DNA from: Aliihoeflea sp023389195
Lineage (GTDB): Bacteria; Pseudomonadota; Alphaproteobacteria; Rhizobiales; Rhizobiaceae
NCBI GenBank assembly: GCA_023389195.1
Contig: JAEWET010000034.1
Span: 49,943-113,942, forward strand
DNA: 64,000 nt
Direction: 5' to 3'
Both the position numbers and the translations under genes were made by a program. Below, piece after piece: positions 9,869 through 18,774 of the stretch (position 1 is its first letter; each line of letters starts with the position of its first letter). The notes under the pieces were generated by a model. That model did not search any database. It was not told where the DNA came from and saw only the letters and a program-made list of their open reading frames with translations.

Positions 9869-9982
9869 GCCCCCCTCTGGGCTGCCGCCCATCTCTCCCG
9901 CAAGTGGGGAGATTAGTCTCGTCCTCGCCGCGCTTGATCTCCCCCCGCGCGGGGGAGATGTCCGGCAGGACAGAGGGGGCGC
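9869..9982. repeat. palindromic intergenic element (second type)
   Basis: Outer arms: CGCCCCCCTCTGGGCTGCCG-like sequence at about 9869-9888 is mirrored near 9964-9982. Inner arms: CATCTCTCCCGCAAGTGGGGA (start 9890) is mirrored by TCCCCCCGCGCGGGGGAGATG ending at 9960. The whole folds as one imperfect hairpin of about 110 bases in the gap between the HAD gene and fadD, which converge. It is a different family from the repeat at 3.4 kb. Sequences of this kind (ATCTCCCC...GGGGAGAT with a CAGAGGGGG end) are common between genes of Mesorhizobium-like rhizobia. Confidence 0.75.
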
Positions 9983-10011
9983 CGTAGAGCGCCGCCCTCT
10001 ACCTAGTCGAT

Positions 10012-12153
10012 CTACCGCAGCTCGCGCCGCAAGATCTTGCCGACATTCGTCTTCGGCAGTTCCTTGCGGAATTCCACGTGGCGCGGGCGCTTGTAGCCGG
10101 TCAGCTTGTCGCGCGTGAAATCGATGATCTCCTGCTCGGTCAGATTCTCGTCCTTCTTGACGACGAAGAGCTTCGGCACCTCCCCCGAATGCTCGTCCGG
10201 CACGCCGACGGCGGCGACTTCGAGGACGCCCGGATGCTCCGCGACGACCTCTTCCAGCTCGTTCGGATAGACGTTGAAGCCGGAGACGAGGATCATGTCC
10301 TTCTTGCGATCGACGATCTTGACGAAGCCACGCTCGTCGATGAAGCCCATGTCGCCCGATTTGAAGAAGCCGTCATCGGTCATGACCTTCTTGGTCTCGT
10401 CGGCCCGGTTCCAGTAACCGGCCATGACCTGCGGCCCGCGAATGCAGATTTCGCCTACCTCGCCGGACGCCACGTCCTTGCCGTCCTCGTCGCGAATGAC
10501 GATTTCGGTCGACGGGATCGGCATGCCGATCGTGCCCGAGAACTCGTCCGCATCGAAGCGGTTGGCGGTCGCGACCGGTGCAGTCTCCGACAGGCCGTAG
10601 CCCTCGGCGATGACGATGCCGGTAAGCTTCTGCCAGCGATCGGCGACCGGCTTCTGCACCGCCATGCCGCCGCCGAAGGTCAGGATCAGCGGCTTGAAGT
10701 CGAGCTTCTGGAAGTCGGCATTGTTGAGGAGCGCGTTGAACAGCGTGTTGAGGCCCGGGAAGACGTGGAACGGGGTCTTCTGCAGTTCCTTGACGAAGGC
10801 CGGAATGTCGCGCGGATTGGGGATCAGGATGTTCTGCGCACCCTGCTGCATGCCCATCAGCGCGTTCACCGTCAGCGCGTAGATGTGGTAGAGCGGCAGC
10901 GCGCAGATATAGACGACGTCCTTCGGCTTCGGCTTCTTGGAATAGGCCGCCTCAACCCAAAGCGCGTTCTGCGCGACATTGGCGAGGACGTTGCGGTGAA
11001 GCAGCGTTGCGCCCTTCGAAACGCCCGTCGTCCCGCCCGTATATTGCAGGAACGCAACGTCGTCCTGGCCGACGTCGATCTTGCGGAACGTCTTCTTGGC
11101 GCCTTCCTTCAACGCATCGTTGAAGCCGACATATCCCGGCAGCGACCAGTTCGGCACCATCTTCTTGACGCGGCGCACCACCAGATTGACGACGATGCCC
11201 TTGAGCCCGAGCCGGTCGCCCATTGCTGCGACGACGACGTGCTTCACCTTGGTGCGGCCGATCACCTGCTGCAAGGTGGCCGCGAAGTTCTCCAGGATGA
11301 CGATCGCTTCGGCGCCCGAATCGTTGAGCTGGTGCTCGAGTTCGCGCGGCGTGTAGAGCGGGTTGACGTTGACGACGGTATAGCCGGCGCGCAGCACCGC
11401 CATCATCGCGATCGGATATTGCAGCACGTTCGGCATCATGATCGCGACGCGTGCGCCCTTCGACAGGCCCTTGCCCTGCAGATAGGCGGCGAACGCGGCC
11501 GACTGCTTCTCGAGCTCGGTGAAGGTGATCGACTTGCCCATGCAAGTGAAGGCCGGCTTCGAGCCGTATTTGCGGCAGGAATCGACCATCAGATCGCCGA
11601 GCGACTGATATTCGAGCGGCGCGATCTCGGCAGGAACGCCGTTCGGATAATTGGCGAGCCAGGGCTTGTCGGCCTTCGCCGCCGACTGCTTGGCAACCGC
11701 TGCCGGGGCAGCGGCAGGCTCAGCCTTCGTTGCCGTGGCGGCAGCCGGCTTGGGCTTGGCGGCGGACGCCTTGGCCTTGGAAGCTGTCGGCTTCGTCACG
11801 GCCTCTTCCACGGCGGGCTTTGCGGCCTTGGCCGCAGGCTTCTTTGCAGCCGGTTTCGCAGTGGTCTTCGGGGTGGAGACCTTGGCGGCGGCAGACTTTG
11901 CGGGTGCGGGCGCAGCCGCCGGTACGTCGACGGGTGTTGCGCCTGCGGCTACCGCTGGCTTTGCAGCCGGCTTCTTCGCAGCAGTCTTTGCCGGCGCCGA
12001 TTTCGGCTTGGCGGCAGTGCTCGTCTTTGCGGCAGCGGGCTTTGCGGCTGCGGCCGTCTTTACGGCCGGCGCCTTCTTGGCTGCTGGCTTCTTCGCTGCC
12101 GGCTTTGCGTCGTCCTTCGCAGCCTTGCTCGTCTTTTCGGTCGCTTTGGCCAA
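10012..12153 (-). CDS. fadD: long-chain-fatty-acid-CoA ligase with histone-like N-terminal tail
   Basis: 713 residues in two parts. Residues 1 to about 165 are almost only Ala, Lys, Pro, Thr and Ser, with repeated AAKPAAKKPAAK units like the tails of histone H1 or AlgP. From about 170 (KPWLANYPNGVPAEI) a normal FadD runs to the end: the ATP-binding motif YTGGTTGVSKGA, the adenylate motif EGYGLSETAP and the C-terminal DRKKDMILVSGFNVYPNEL. It activates long-chain fatty acids to acyl-CoA for beta-oxidation. The start is taken as TTG at 12153, because GGGAGGAC stands just before it (giving MAKATEKTSK); an ATG at 12180 lacks a ribosome site. The tail is repetitive but keeps the frame and joins the enzyme without a stop, so it is probably real. 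Confidence 0.9.
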   Translation of the reverse strand: MAKATEKTSKAAKDDAKPAAKKPAAKKAPAVKTAAAAKPAAAKTSTAAKPKSAPAKTAAKKPAAKPAVAAGATPVDVPAAAPAPAKSAAAKVSTPKTTAKPAAKKPAAKAAKPAVEEAVTKPTASKAKASAAKPKPAAATATKAEPAAAPAAVAKQSAAKADKPWLANYPNGVPAEIAPLEYQSLGDLMVDSCRKYGSKPAFTCMGKSITFTELEKQSAAFAAYLQGKGLSKGARVAIMMPNVLQYPIAMMAVLRAGYTVVNVNPLYTPRELEHQLNDSGAEAIVILENFAATLQQVIGRTKVKHVVVAAMGDRLGLKGIVVNLVVRRVKKMVPNWSLPGYVGFNDALKEGAKKTFRKIDVGQDDVAFLQYTGGTTGVSKGATLLHRNVLANVAQNALWVEAAYSKKPKPKDVVYICALPLYHIYALTVNALMGMQQGAQNILIPNPRDIPAFVKELQKTPFHVFPGLNTLFNALLNNADFQKLDFKPLILTFGGGMAVQKPVADRWQKLTGIVIAEGYGLSETAPVATANRFDADEFSGTIGMPIPSTEIVIRDEDGKDVASGEVGEICIRGPQVMAGYWNRADETKKVMTDDGFFKSGDMGFIDERGFVKIVDRKKDMILVSGFNVYPNELEEVVAEHPGVLEVAAVGVPDEHSGEVPKLFVVKKDENLTEQEIIDFTRDKLTGYKRPRHVEFRKELPKTNVGKILRRELR

Positions 12154-12349
12154 TTCGTCCTCCCTGGGAATGTTTCGCATGGAGGCGGGATCGGTCGACT
12201 GACGCGGCCGGATTCTTGATTTGCCCGCTCACCCAGCACCGGATGCCCGCCTGCATCCTGGAATTTGTTGCTAGCGCCTATCTAGGGCCACAATTCGCTG
12301 TGGTGCAAGCCGTGCCGCAGCGGAATGCTCAACTGACAGGAAACGGCCG

Positions 12350-12901
12350 TCACTGGCCGTATCCGGCATGCCCTTCCATGAACTTGCGTTCCGCATCGGT
12401 CGTCTGGCGCCCGAGCGCCTTGTTTCGATGCGGGAACCGTCCGAATTCCTGAATGATGTCGCGATGCTCGATCGCGTATTTCAGGCCGTCCTCATTGTCG
12501 AGTGAACGGAAGAGATCGACGCAGCGCTCCTGGTCGGCCGAAATCTCCGAATGCATGAACGGCATGTAGAGAAACTGCTTCTCGGTGTTGGTAAGCCCGT
12601 GATCGAGCCGATTCTCGGTCGCGTTACGCGCGATCTCGATGGCCAGATTGTCCGTGCCGAAGGCTGCGGGCTGACCGCGGAACATGTTGCGCGGAAACTG
12701 GTCGAGCACGATCACCGCGGCAAGCGCGGTGCGGTGGTCGTCGACCTTGTCCGGGTCGAGCCCGGTCTTCAGTTGTTCGTAGAGTTTGGCGAAGCGCGAA
12801 CGTATCTTGTCGTCGACGTCGCTCTTGCCGGTGTACCAGTCTTCGGCGGTCAGTTCGCCGAACCAGAAAGACAGGACATCCTCTTGCCATCCCTGCTTCA
12901 T
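12350..12901 (-). CDS. DUF924 family protein
   Basis: 183 residues, all-alpha, of the DUF924 (tetratricopeptide-like) family; the N-terminal VLSFWFGELTAEDWYTG, the central VIVLDQFPRNMFRGQPAAFGTD and the later FLYMPFMHSEISADQE are the conserved blocks. No biochemical role is established. The ATG at 12901 follows GAGGGAGGAC; a start further up at 12946 is rejected. The gene lies 77 bp downstream of dppF on the same strand and may be read through from the dpp operon. It is separated from fadD by about 200 bp in which I see no gene. Confidence 0.85.
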   Translation of the reverse strand: MKQGWQEDVLSFWFGELTAEDWYTGKSDVDDKIRSRFAKLYEQLKTGLDPDKVDDHRTALAAVIVLDQFPRNMFRGQPAAFGTDNLAIEIARNATENRLDHGLTNTEKQFLYMPFMHSEISADQERCVDLFRSLDNEDGLKYAIEHRDIIQEFGRFPHRNKALGRQTTDAERKFMEGHAGYGQ

Positions 12902-12978
12902 TTCGTCCTCCCTCTTGTTCTTGGAAGAGGGCGCCGATGACGCCACTCTTCATCTTTTCGTTGCACCTCAACGTTGTG

Positions 12979-13947
12979 TCAGATGCGGCCTTCCTCGACA
13001 CCGTGACAAGCCGTCTCGCCCTCACCGTTCCACAGGAGCTGCGGAATTTCCATCCGGCAGCGCTCGTTTGCGAACGGGCAGCGCGGATGGAAGGCGCAGC
13101 CGGGCGGCGGGTTGATCGGGTTCGGGATTTCGCCCTCGACCTTTTTCCGCTTGCGCCCCGTCATCTCGAGGTCCGGCACGGCGTCGAGCAGCATACGCGT
13201 GTACGGGTGGCGCGGCTTGGCGAAGAGCGTCTTGGAATCGGCGACCTCGGCGAGACGGCCGAGATAGAGAACGCCGATCCGGTTCGCCATGTGGCGCACG
13301 ACCGAGAGATCGTGGCTGATGAACAGGAAGGTCAGGCCGAACTCGTCCTGCAAGTCCTTCATCAAATTGAGGATCTGCGCCTGCACCGAAACGTCGAGCG
13401 CCGATGTCGGCTCGTCGCAGACGATGAAGTCCGGACGCGCCGCGAGCGCGCGGGCGATGGCCACGCGCTGGCGCTGGCCGCCGGAAAACATATGCGGGTA
13501 GCGGCCGTAGTGTTTTTCCTCGAGCCCCACCTTCTTCAGCATGGCCATCGCCCGGGCCTCGCGCTCGTCCGCCCGCATCTTCGCGTTGATGATCAGCGGT
13601 TCCGTCAGGATCTCCCCGATCTTCCGGCGCGGATTGAGCGAACCGTAGGGATTCTGGAAAACGATCTGCACCTTGCTGCGCATGTCCGCCGTCAGCGGCT
13701 CGGTGGCGATATCGATGCGGCGTCCGTCGATCAGCAGGTCGCCGGATGTCGCGGGATCGATCATGGTGACGATGCGGGCAAGCGTCGACTTGCCGCAACC
13801 GCTTTCCCCGACGATCGCCAGCGTCTTGCCCTCCCCGACGGAAAAGCTCACGCCCTTCACCGCATGGACGGTCCGGCTCTTTTTGAACAGGCTGCCAGGG
13901 ACATGGTAGTCGCGCGTGATGTCGCGCGCTTCGAGCACGGGGGTCAT
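12979..13947 (-). CDS. dppF: peptide ABC transporter ATP-binding protein DppF
   Basis: 322 residues. Walker A GESGCGKST (about 47-55), Q-loop QNPYGSLNP, signature MFSGGQRQRVAIARAL (about 155-170), Walker B FIVCDEPTSALD and the switch His in ISHDLSVVRHM are intact. The C-terminal oligopeptide-transporter domain with NPPPGCAFHPRCPFA and its cysteines (an Fe-S-binding segment in some homologues) identifies the Opp/Dpp type. It powers import with DppD; the start overlaps the dppD stop by 4 bp, so the subunits are translated together. Confidence 0.92.
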   Translation of the reverse strand: MTPVLEARDITRDYHVPGSLFKKSRTVHAVKGVSFSVGEGKTLAIVGESGCGKSTLARIVTMIDPATSGDLLIDGRRIDIATEPLTADMRSKVQIVFQNPYGSLNPRRKIGEILTEPLIINAKMRADEREARAMAMLKKVGLEEKHYGRYPHMFSGGQRQRVAIARALAARPDFIVCDEPTSALDVSVQAQILNLMKDLQDEFGLTFLFISHDLSVVRHMANRIGVLYLGRLAEVADSKTLFAKPRHPYTRMLLDAVPDLEMTGRKRKKVEGEIPNPINPPPGCAFHPRCPFANERCRMEIPQLLWNGEGETACHGVEEGRI

Positions 13948-14798
13948 CGGGGGGCTCCTGCGAAGATCTGCTCGTCGCTCAGCAGCTCGGAAATGGTCGG
14001 CAGGCGGCCGCCGACGGCATTTTCCGGCAGGGCGGAAAGGAGCGCGCGGGTATAGGCGTTCTTCGGATTCTCGAAAAGCGTCAGCACGTCGGCCTCCTCG
14101 ATCTTGCGACCCTTGTACTGCACGATGACGCGGTCGGCGGTCTCGGCGACCACGCCCATGTCATGGGTGATCATGATGAGGCCCATGCCGTGCTCGGCCT
14201 GAAGCTCGACCAGCAGATCGAGGATCTGCTTCTGGATCGTCACGTCGAGCGCCGTGGTCGGCTCGTCGGCGATCAGAAGCTTGGGATTGCAGGCGAGCGC
14301 ACAGGCGATCATCACGCGCTGGCACTGGCCCCCCGACATCTGGTGCGGATAGTGCCCAAGCCGTTCCTCCGCAGCGGGAATGCCGACCTGCTCAAACAGT
14401 TCAAGCGCGCGCGTCCGGCGCGCCCTGCGATCGAGACCGGTGTGGATACGCAGCACCTCCTCGATCTGGAAGCCGACGGTAAAGCACGGATTGAGGCTGG
14501 CGATCGGCTCCTGGAAGATCATGGCGATCTCCTTGCCGACGACCCGGCGACGGTCCCTGTCGGACATGGCGAGCATGTCGCGACCGTCGAATTCCAGCCG
14601 GTCGGCGGTGACCTTCGCCGTCCAGGGCAGAAGTCCCATGGCGGCGAGCATCGCGACCGACTTGCCGGAGCCGGATTCCCCGACGATGGCCAGAACCTCG
14701 CCGGGATCGACCTTCAGAGAAACGCCGTCCACCGCCCGGAACGGGCCGGATGCCGTCTGGAACTCGACGACGAGATTTTCGATCTGGAGAAGCGACAT
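13944..14798 (-). CDS. dppD: peptide ABC transporter ATP-binding protein DppD
   Basis: 284 residues starting MSLLQIENLVVEFQTASGPF. Walker A GESGSGKSV, signature MSGGQCQRVMIACAL, Walker B LLIADEPTTALD and ITHDMGVVAE are present. Unlike most DppD proteins it ends soon after YTRALLSALPENA and has only a short remnant of the C-terminal oligopeptide domain, so the cysteine-rich tail seen in DppF is missing. The ATG at 14798 overlaps the dppC stop as TGATG. A much longer open frame reaching 16322 is read out of frame through dppC and dppB and is not coding there. Confidence 0.9.
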   Translation of the reverse strand: MSLLQIENLVVEFQTASGPFRAVDGVSLKVDPGEVLAIVGESGSGKSVAMLAAMGLLPWTAKVTADRLEFDGRDMLAMSDRDRRRVVGKEIAMIFQEPIASLNPCFTVGFQIEEVLRIHTGLDRRARRTRALELFEQVGIPAAEERLGHYPHQMSGGQCQRVMIACALACNPKLLIADEPTTALDVTIQKQILDLLVELQAEHGMGLIMITHDMGVVAETADRVIVQYKGRKIEEADVLTLFENPKNAYTRALLSALPENAVGGRLPTISELLSDEQIFAGAPR

Positions 14799-15688
14799 CA
14801 CGACCTCTTCAGCTTGGGATCGAGGGCGTCGCGCAACCCGTCGCCCATCAGGTTGATGGCGAGCACGGTGACCAGGATGGCAAGTCCCGGAAAGGTCACG
14901 ACCCACCAGGCGCGCTGGATGAATTCCCGCGCCTCGGCCAGCATCGTTCCCCATTCGGGCGTCGGCGGCTGGGCACCCATGCCGAGGAAGCCGAGCGCCG
15001 CCGCATCGAGGATCGCCGCCGAGAAGGCGAGCGTCGCCTGCACGATGAGCGGTGCCAGGCAATTCGGCAGGATCGTCAGGAACATCAGCCGCAAGGTGCC
15101 GGCGCCGGCGACCCTGGAGCCGACGACATAATCCTTCGATTTCTCCGCCATCACCGCCGCCCGCGTCAGACGTACAAAATGCGGCTGATTGACGAGTGAA
15201 ATCGCGATCATCGCGTTCAGGAGGCCCGGCCCCAGCACCGCCACCAGCACGAGAGCCAGGAGGAGCGACGGGAAAGCCAGGATGATATCCATGATGCGCA
15301 TGATGAACGTATCGACGCGGCCGCGGAAATAGCCGGCGACGAGGCCGATCAGCACGCCCGAGATCACCGACAGCGTCACGACGACAAGGCCGATGAAGAG
15401 CGAGAAGCGCGAGCCGTAGATAAGGCGGGAAAGGATGTCGCGGCCGACCGCGTCGGTGCCGAGAAGATAGCTCGCCTCCCCTCCCTCCATCCAGGCGGGC
15501 GGCAGCAGCAGCTTGTCGCGAAGCTGCTCGGTGGGCCCATGCGGCGCGACGAGCGGCGCGAAAACCGCGACGAACAGCACAAGCAGGAAGACCGCAAGGC
15601 CGATGACGGCGCCCTTGTTGCGAGAGAAGTAATACCAGAACTCCGCAAGCGCGGAAGGATGGCCGGTTTGCGTGGTGACCGTGCTCAT
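14798..15688 (-). CDS. dppC: peptide ABC transporter permease DppC
   Basis: 296-residue inner-membrane subunit with an N-terminal cytoplasmic lead (to about 25), a first helix IGLAVFLLVLFVAVFAPLVAP and about five more in the binding-protein-dependent transport core. The coupling loop is in AGAGTLRLMFLTILPNCLAPLIVQ, and YLLGTDAVGRDILSRLIYGSR is a DppC/OppC signature. It pairs with DppB to form the channel. It is 9 bp after dppB and overlaps dppD. Confidence 0.92.
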   Translation of the reverse strand: MSTVTTQTGHPSALAEFWYYFSRNKGAVIGLAVFLLVLFVAVFAPLVAPHGPTEQLRDKLLLPPAWMEGGEASYLLGTDAVGRDILSRLIYGSRFSLFIGLVVVTLSVISGVLIGLVAGYFRGRVDTFIMRIMDIILAFPSLLLALVLVAVLGPGLLNAMIAISLVNQPHFVRLTRAAVMAEKSKDYVVGSRVAGAGTLRLMFLTILPNCLAPLIVQATLAFSAAILDAAALGFLGMGAQPPTPEWGTMLAEAREFIQRAWWVVTFPGLAILVTVLAINLMGDGLRDALDPKLKRS

Positions 15689-15697
15689 GGACCGCTC

Positions 15698-16702
15698 CTA
15701 ATGGCGAATGCGCGGATTGACGAGGCCGTACGTCAGGTCGACCAGAAGATTGACCAGCATGATGATGGCGGCGATCAGCAACAGGCCGCCCTGCACCACC
15801 GCATAGTCGCGCTTGAACACCGCATCCACCATCCACTTGCCGATGCCCGGCCAGGAGAAGATGGTTTCCGTCAGGATCGCGCCGGCGAGCAGCACTCCGA
15901 CCTGCAAGCCGATCGTGGTGATGACAGGGATCATCGCGTTGCGCAGCGCATGTACGCCGATGACGCGGAAGGGCGAGAGGCCCTTGGCGCGTGCGGTGCG
16001 GACGTAGTCTTCTCCCAACACCTCCAGCATGGCCGAACGCGTCTGGCGGGCGATCACCGCAAGCGGGATCGTCGCCAGCACCACCGTCGGCAGGATCAGA
16101 TAGGTCAGCGCCGACCTGAAGGCGCCTTCCTGGCCGGACAGCAGGCTGTCGATCAGCATGAAGCCGGTGACCGGCGGGAAGAAATACATGAGCGAGATCC
16201 GCCCCGAAACCGGGGTCCAGCCGAGATAGCCGGAGAAGAAGATGATCAACAGCAGGCCCCACCAGAAGATCGGCATGGAATAGCCGACGAGCGCGACGCC
16301 CATGACCGACTGGTCGAGCCATGTGCCGCGCTTCACCGCCGCCAGCATCCCGGCCGGAATGCCAAGGCAGATGGCGAGGATGATCGCGCAGAGCGACAGT
16401 TCCAGGGTTGCCGGAAACAGCGAGAGAAAATCGTCGAAAACGGGGCGCTTGGTGACGATGGAGGTTCCCAGATCCCCTTGCAGGATGGAACCGAGATAAT
16501 CGAAATACTGGATATAGAACGGGCGGTCGAGGCCGAGGTCGTGCATCACCTGGGCATGCCGTTCCGGCGACATCGCCCGCTCTCCCGACATGAGCATCAC
16601 CGGATCGCCCGGCAGCAGGCGAATGAAGGAGAAGGCGATAAGGGAGACGCCCAGGAACGTCGGGACGAGAACCGCGAGGCGTCCGAGAAGAAAGCGCAGC
16701 AT
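15698..16702 (-). CDS. dppB: peptide ABC transporter permease DppB
   Basis: 334 residues beginning MLRFLLGRLAVLVPTFLGVS, the typical start of DppB/OppB permeases, whose first helix is at the very N-terminus. RLLPGDPVMLMSG (about 28-40), the coupling segment RARTARAKGLSPFRV-like stretch (VRTARAKGLSPFRVIGVHALRN, about 230-250) and the C-terminal DLTYGLVNPRIRH confirm the type. Together with DppC it forms the translocation path. It is separated from dppA by 90 bp that contain a strong hairpin. Confidence 0.92.
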   Translation of the reverse strand: MLRFLLGRLAVLVPTFLGVSLIAFSFIRLLPGDPVMLMSGERAMSPERHAQVMHDLGLDRPFYIQYFDYLGSILQGDLGTSIVTKRPVFDDFLSLFPATLELSLCAIILAICLGIPAGMLAAVKRGTWLDQSVMGVALVGYSMPIFWWGLLLIIFFSGYLGWTPVSGRISLMYFFPPVTGFMLIDSLLSGQEGAFRSALTYLILPTVVLATIPLAVIARQTRSAMLEVLGEDYVRTARAKGLSPFRVIGVHALRNAMIPVITTIGLQVGVLLAGAILTETIFSWPGIGKWMVDAVFKRDYAVVQGGLLLIAAIIMLVNLLVDLTYGLVNPRIRH

Positions 16703-16720
16703 GGCTGGTCTACCTGAAGG

Positions 16721-16756
16721 TCTCCGGCGGTCCGGAAATATCCCGACCGCCGGAGA
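16721..16756. other. intercistronic hairpin between dppA and dppB
   Basis: A perfect 12-bp stem (TCTCCGGCGGTC at 16721-16732, GACCGCCGGAGA at 16745-16756) around a 12-base loop. No T-run follows on the coding strand, so it looks more like a partial terminator or an mRNA 3'-end protector. Such hairpins after the binding-protein gene are the usual way ABC operons make more of that protein than of the permeases. Confidence 0.75.
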
Positions 16757-16792
16757 AGCCCGGCTGACCGGGCATGTTGCAGAAAGATCGGC

Positions 16793-18388
16793 TTATTCGG
16801 CGATGTCGACGCCGTCAAAACGGTGGATGCCGAGCGGGTCCATATGGAACCCCGTCACCTTCTTGCTCAACGGGATGAAGCCGACCGAATGGTCGATGGT
16901 CATCCACGGCGCCTCACGCTTGAAGACCACCTGCGCTTCCTCGTAGAGCTTCGTGCGTTCCGCCTGATCGGAGGACTTCTTGGCCGCCTTCACCAGCTTG
17001 TCGAATTCCTCGTTGCACCATTGGGCGCGGTTGTTGCCGCCGACGGCCTCGCAACCGAGCAGCGTGTCGAGGAAGTTGTCCGGGTCGCCGTTGTCGCCCG
17101 TCCAGCCCATGATGACGGCGCCGTCGCGATCCTCCTCCCGCGACAGCTTCAGATATTCCGCCCATTCGTAGGAAAGGATTTCCGCCTGGACGCCAACCTT
17201 GGCGAAATCAGCCTGCATCAGTTCGGCCGCACGGCGCGCGTTCAGCATGTAGGGACGCGAGACCGGCATCGCCCAGATCTTCATCTTCAGATCCTTGACG
17301 CCGGCTTCCTCCAGCATCTTCTTCGCCGCTTCCGGATCGTATTTGTCATCCTCGATCGCGTTGTTATAGGACCACATGGTGGGCGGAATCGGGTTCTTGG
17401 CAACCTCCGCCGCGCCCTGGAAGACCGCATCGATGATCGGCTGCTTGTTGACCGCCATGTTGAGAGCGCGGCGAACCTCGACCTTGTCGAAAGGCGCTTG
17501 CTGGGTGTTATAGGCGAGATAGGCGACGTTCAGGCCGGGCTGCTCGAGAACGGTCAGGTTCGGATCGGCCTTGAGATCGGCGACGTCGGCCGCGTTCGGA
17601 TAGGGCATGATGTGGCATTCGCCCGCCTTCAGCTTCTGGGCGCGCACGGCCGCATCGGTCGTGATCGCGAAGATGAGATCGTCGATCTTTTCCTGGCCCT
17701 TGAAATAGTCGGGATTGGCCTTGTAGCGGATGACCGCGTCCGGCTGATAGGCGACGAACGTGAAGGGACCGGTGCCGAGCGGCATCTGGTTGAGCTGCTC
17801 CAGCTTTCCGTCAGCCGCCAGCTTGTCGGCATATTCCTTCGACATGATGGAGGCGAAATCCATGCCGAGGTCGGCGATGAAGGGCGCCTCGGGATGGTTG
17901 AGGACGAATTTGACCGTGAGATCGTCAACCTTCTCGATCGACTTGATGAGCTGCGGGAAGCCCATGCCGTCGGCATATTCCCACGCGGCCCCCGCGACAT
18001 ACTTGTTCCAGGGATGGTCTTCCCGGATCTGGCGCTCGAAGGAGAAGATCACGTCATCGGCGTTGAAGTCGCGCGTGGGCGTGAAATAGTCGGTCGTCTG
18101 GAACTTGACGTCCGCGCGCAGCTTGAAGGTGTATTCGAGGCCGTCGTCGGAAATCGTCCAGCTTTCGGCGAGACCCGGCTCGACCTCGGTGCCGCCATGC
18201 TTGAACTCGACGAGGCGGTTATAGACCGTGCGCGAAGAGGCGTCGAAGGTCTGTCCGGCCGTGTAGAGGCCCGGATCGAAGCCTTCCGGCGACGCCTCGG
18301 AGCAATAGACGAGCGTCTTGGACCAGGCTGCGGTGCCCATCATGGAGGCAAGCGCAGTCGCCGCGAGGAGAGTAGTCAGCTTTTTCAT
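16793..18388 (-). CDS. dppA: peptide ABC transporter substrate-binding protein DppA
   Basis: 531 residues, periplasmic. A signal peptide is clear (MKKLTTLLAATALASMMGTA, cleavage expected near AWSKT), after which LVYCSEASPEGFDPGLYTAG begins the SBP family 5 domain. The pocket-lining region RRALNMAVNKQPIIDAVFQG and the block GWTGDNGDPDNFLDTLLGC are typical of DppA, which binds dipeptides and in some bacteria haem or 5-aminolevulinate. First gene of dppABCDF; the adjacent rirA and fbpA genes fit a haem/iron role but dipeptides remain the default. The start has a good Shine-Dalgarno (GGGAAGCTC region) upstream. Confidence 0.93.
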   Translation of the reverse strand: MKKLTTLLAATALASMMGTAAWSKTLVYCSEASPEGFDPGLYTAGQTFDASSRTVYNRLVEFKHGGTEVEPGLAESWTISDDGLEYTFKLRADVKFQTTDYFTPTRDFNADDVIFSFERQIREDHPWNKYVAGAAWEYADGMGFPQLIKSIEKVDDLTVKFVLNHPEAPFIADLGMDFASIMSKEYADKLAADGKLEQLNQMPLGTGPFTFVAYQPDAVIRYKANPDYFKGQEKIDDLIFAITTDAAVRAQKLKAGECHIMPYPNAADVADLKADPNLTVLEQPGLNVAYLAYNTQQAPFDKVEVRRALNMAVNKQPIIDAVFQGAAEVAKNPIPPTMWSYNNAIEDDKYDPEAAKKMLEEAGVKDLKMKIWAMPVSRPYMLNARRAAELMQADFAKVGVQAEILSYEWAEYLKLSREEDRDGAVIMGWTGDNGDPDNFLDTLLGCEAVGGNNRAQWCNEEFDKLVKAAKKSSDQAERTKLYEEAQVVFKREAPWMTIDHSVGFIPLSKKVTGFHMDPLGIHRFDGVDIAE

Positions 18389-18774
18389 CGTGAGCTTCCC
18401 AGCTTGTTATTTTTCTCTTTGCGTCAGGCCGCCGGGCACGAAAGAAGCCCCGGCCTTGGGCGGATGGAACGACATTTGCCGTGGGAATGCAATAAGACTC
18501 CCGACAATTTTGTCCAAATGGACAATTCCTGCGGATCGCCGCCAATGCGCGTAAATAACGCCCTCGCGAGGCTTTCGACCATCCTGGGGGACGCCCTTTC
18601 CCGCTCCTTTTCGGAGCCGGTGCCTGCAAGTCACGAATTTTCTTCCCGCCGCGCGGCCCGTCCGGCGCGGCAGGGAGAAAAAAACCTGCATTTTGGTGCC
18701 TAAATCACCAAAAGTCCTTTGCCGACGAAGATTGCGCCGCTAAATTTGCCCTTGAGGAGCGGGGGGCATGCCAC
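18389..18774. promoter_or_regulatory. divergent dppA/luxR control region with palindrome
   Basis: 386 bp without a gene, between two genes read away from each other, so it holds both promoters. The main visible element is the palindrome TTGTCCA-AA-TGGACAA at 18510-18525 (7-bp arms), about 120 bp before dppA and 250 bp before the LuxR gene. Its regulator is unknown; the neighbouring LuxR protein is a candidate. Open frames in this stretch have no ribosome sites or domain-like sequence. Confidence 0.45.

Noticed and set aside
3416..9982. CRISPR array or insertion sequence
   Set aside because: Repeats are inverted, not evenly spaced direct repeats, and no transposase or cas gene is seen anywhere in the window.
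13944..16322. 792-codon open frame through dppD, dppC and dppB
   Set aside because: Only the part from 14798 downward is DppD; the rest is a shadow frame, Arg/His-rich, over two clear permease genes.
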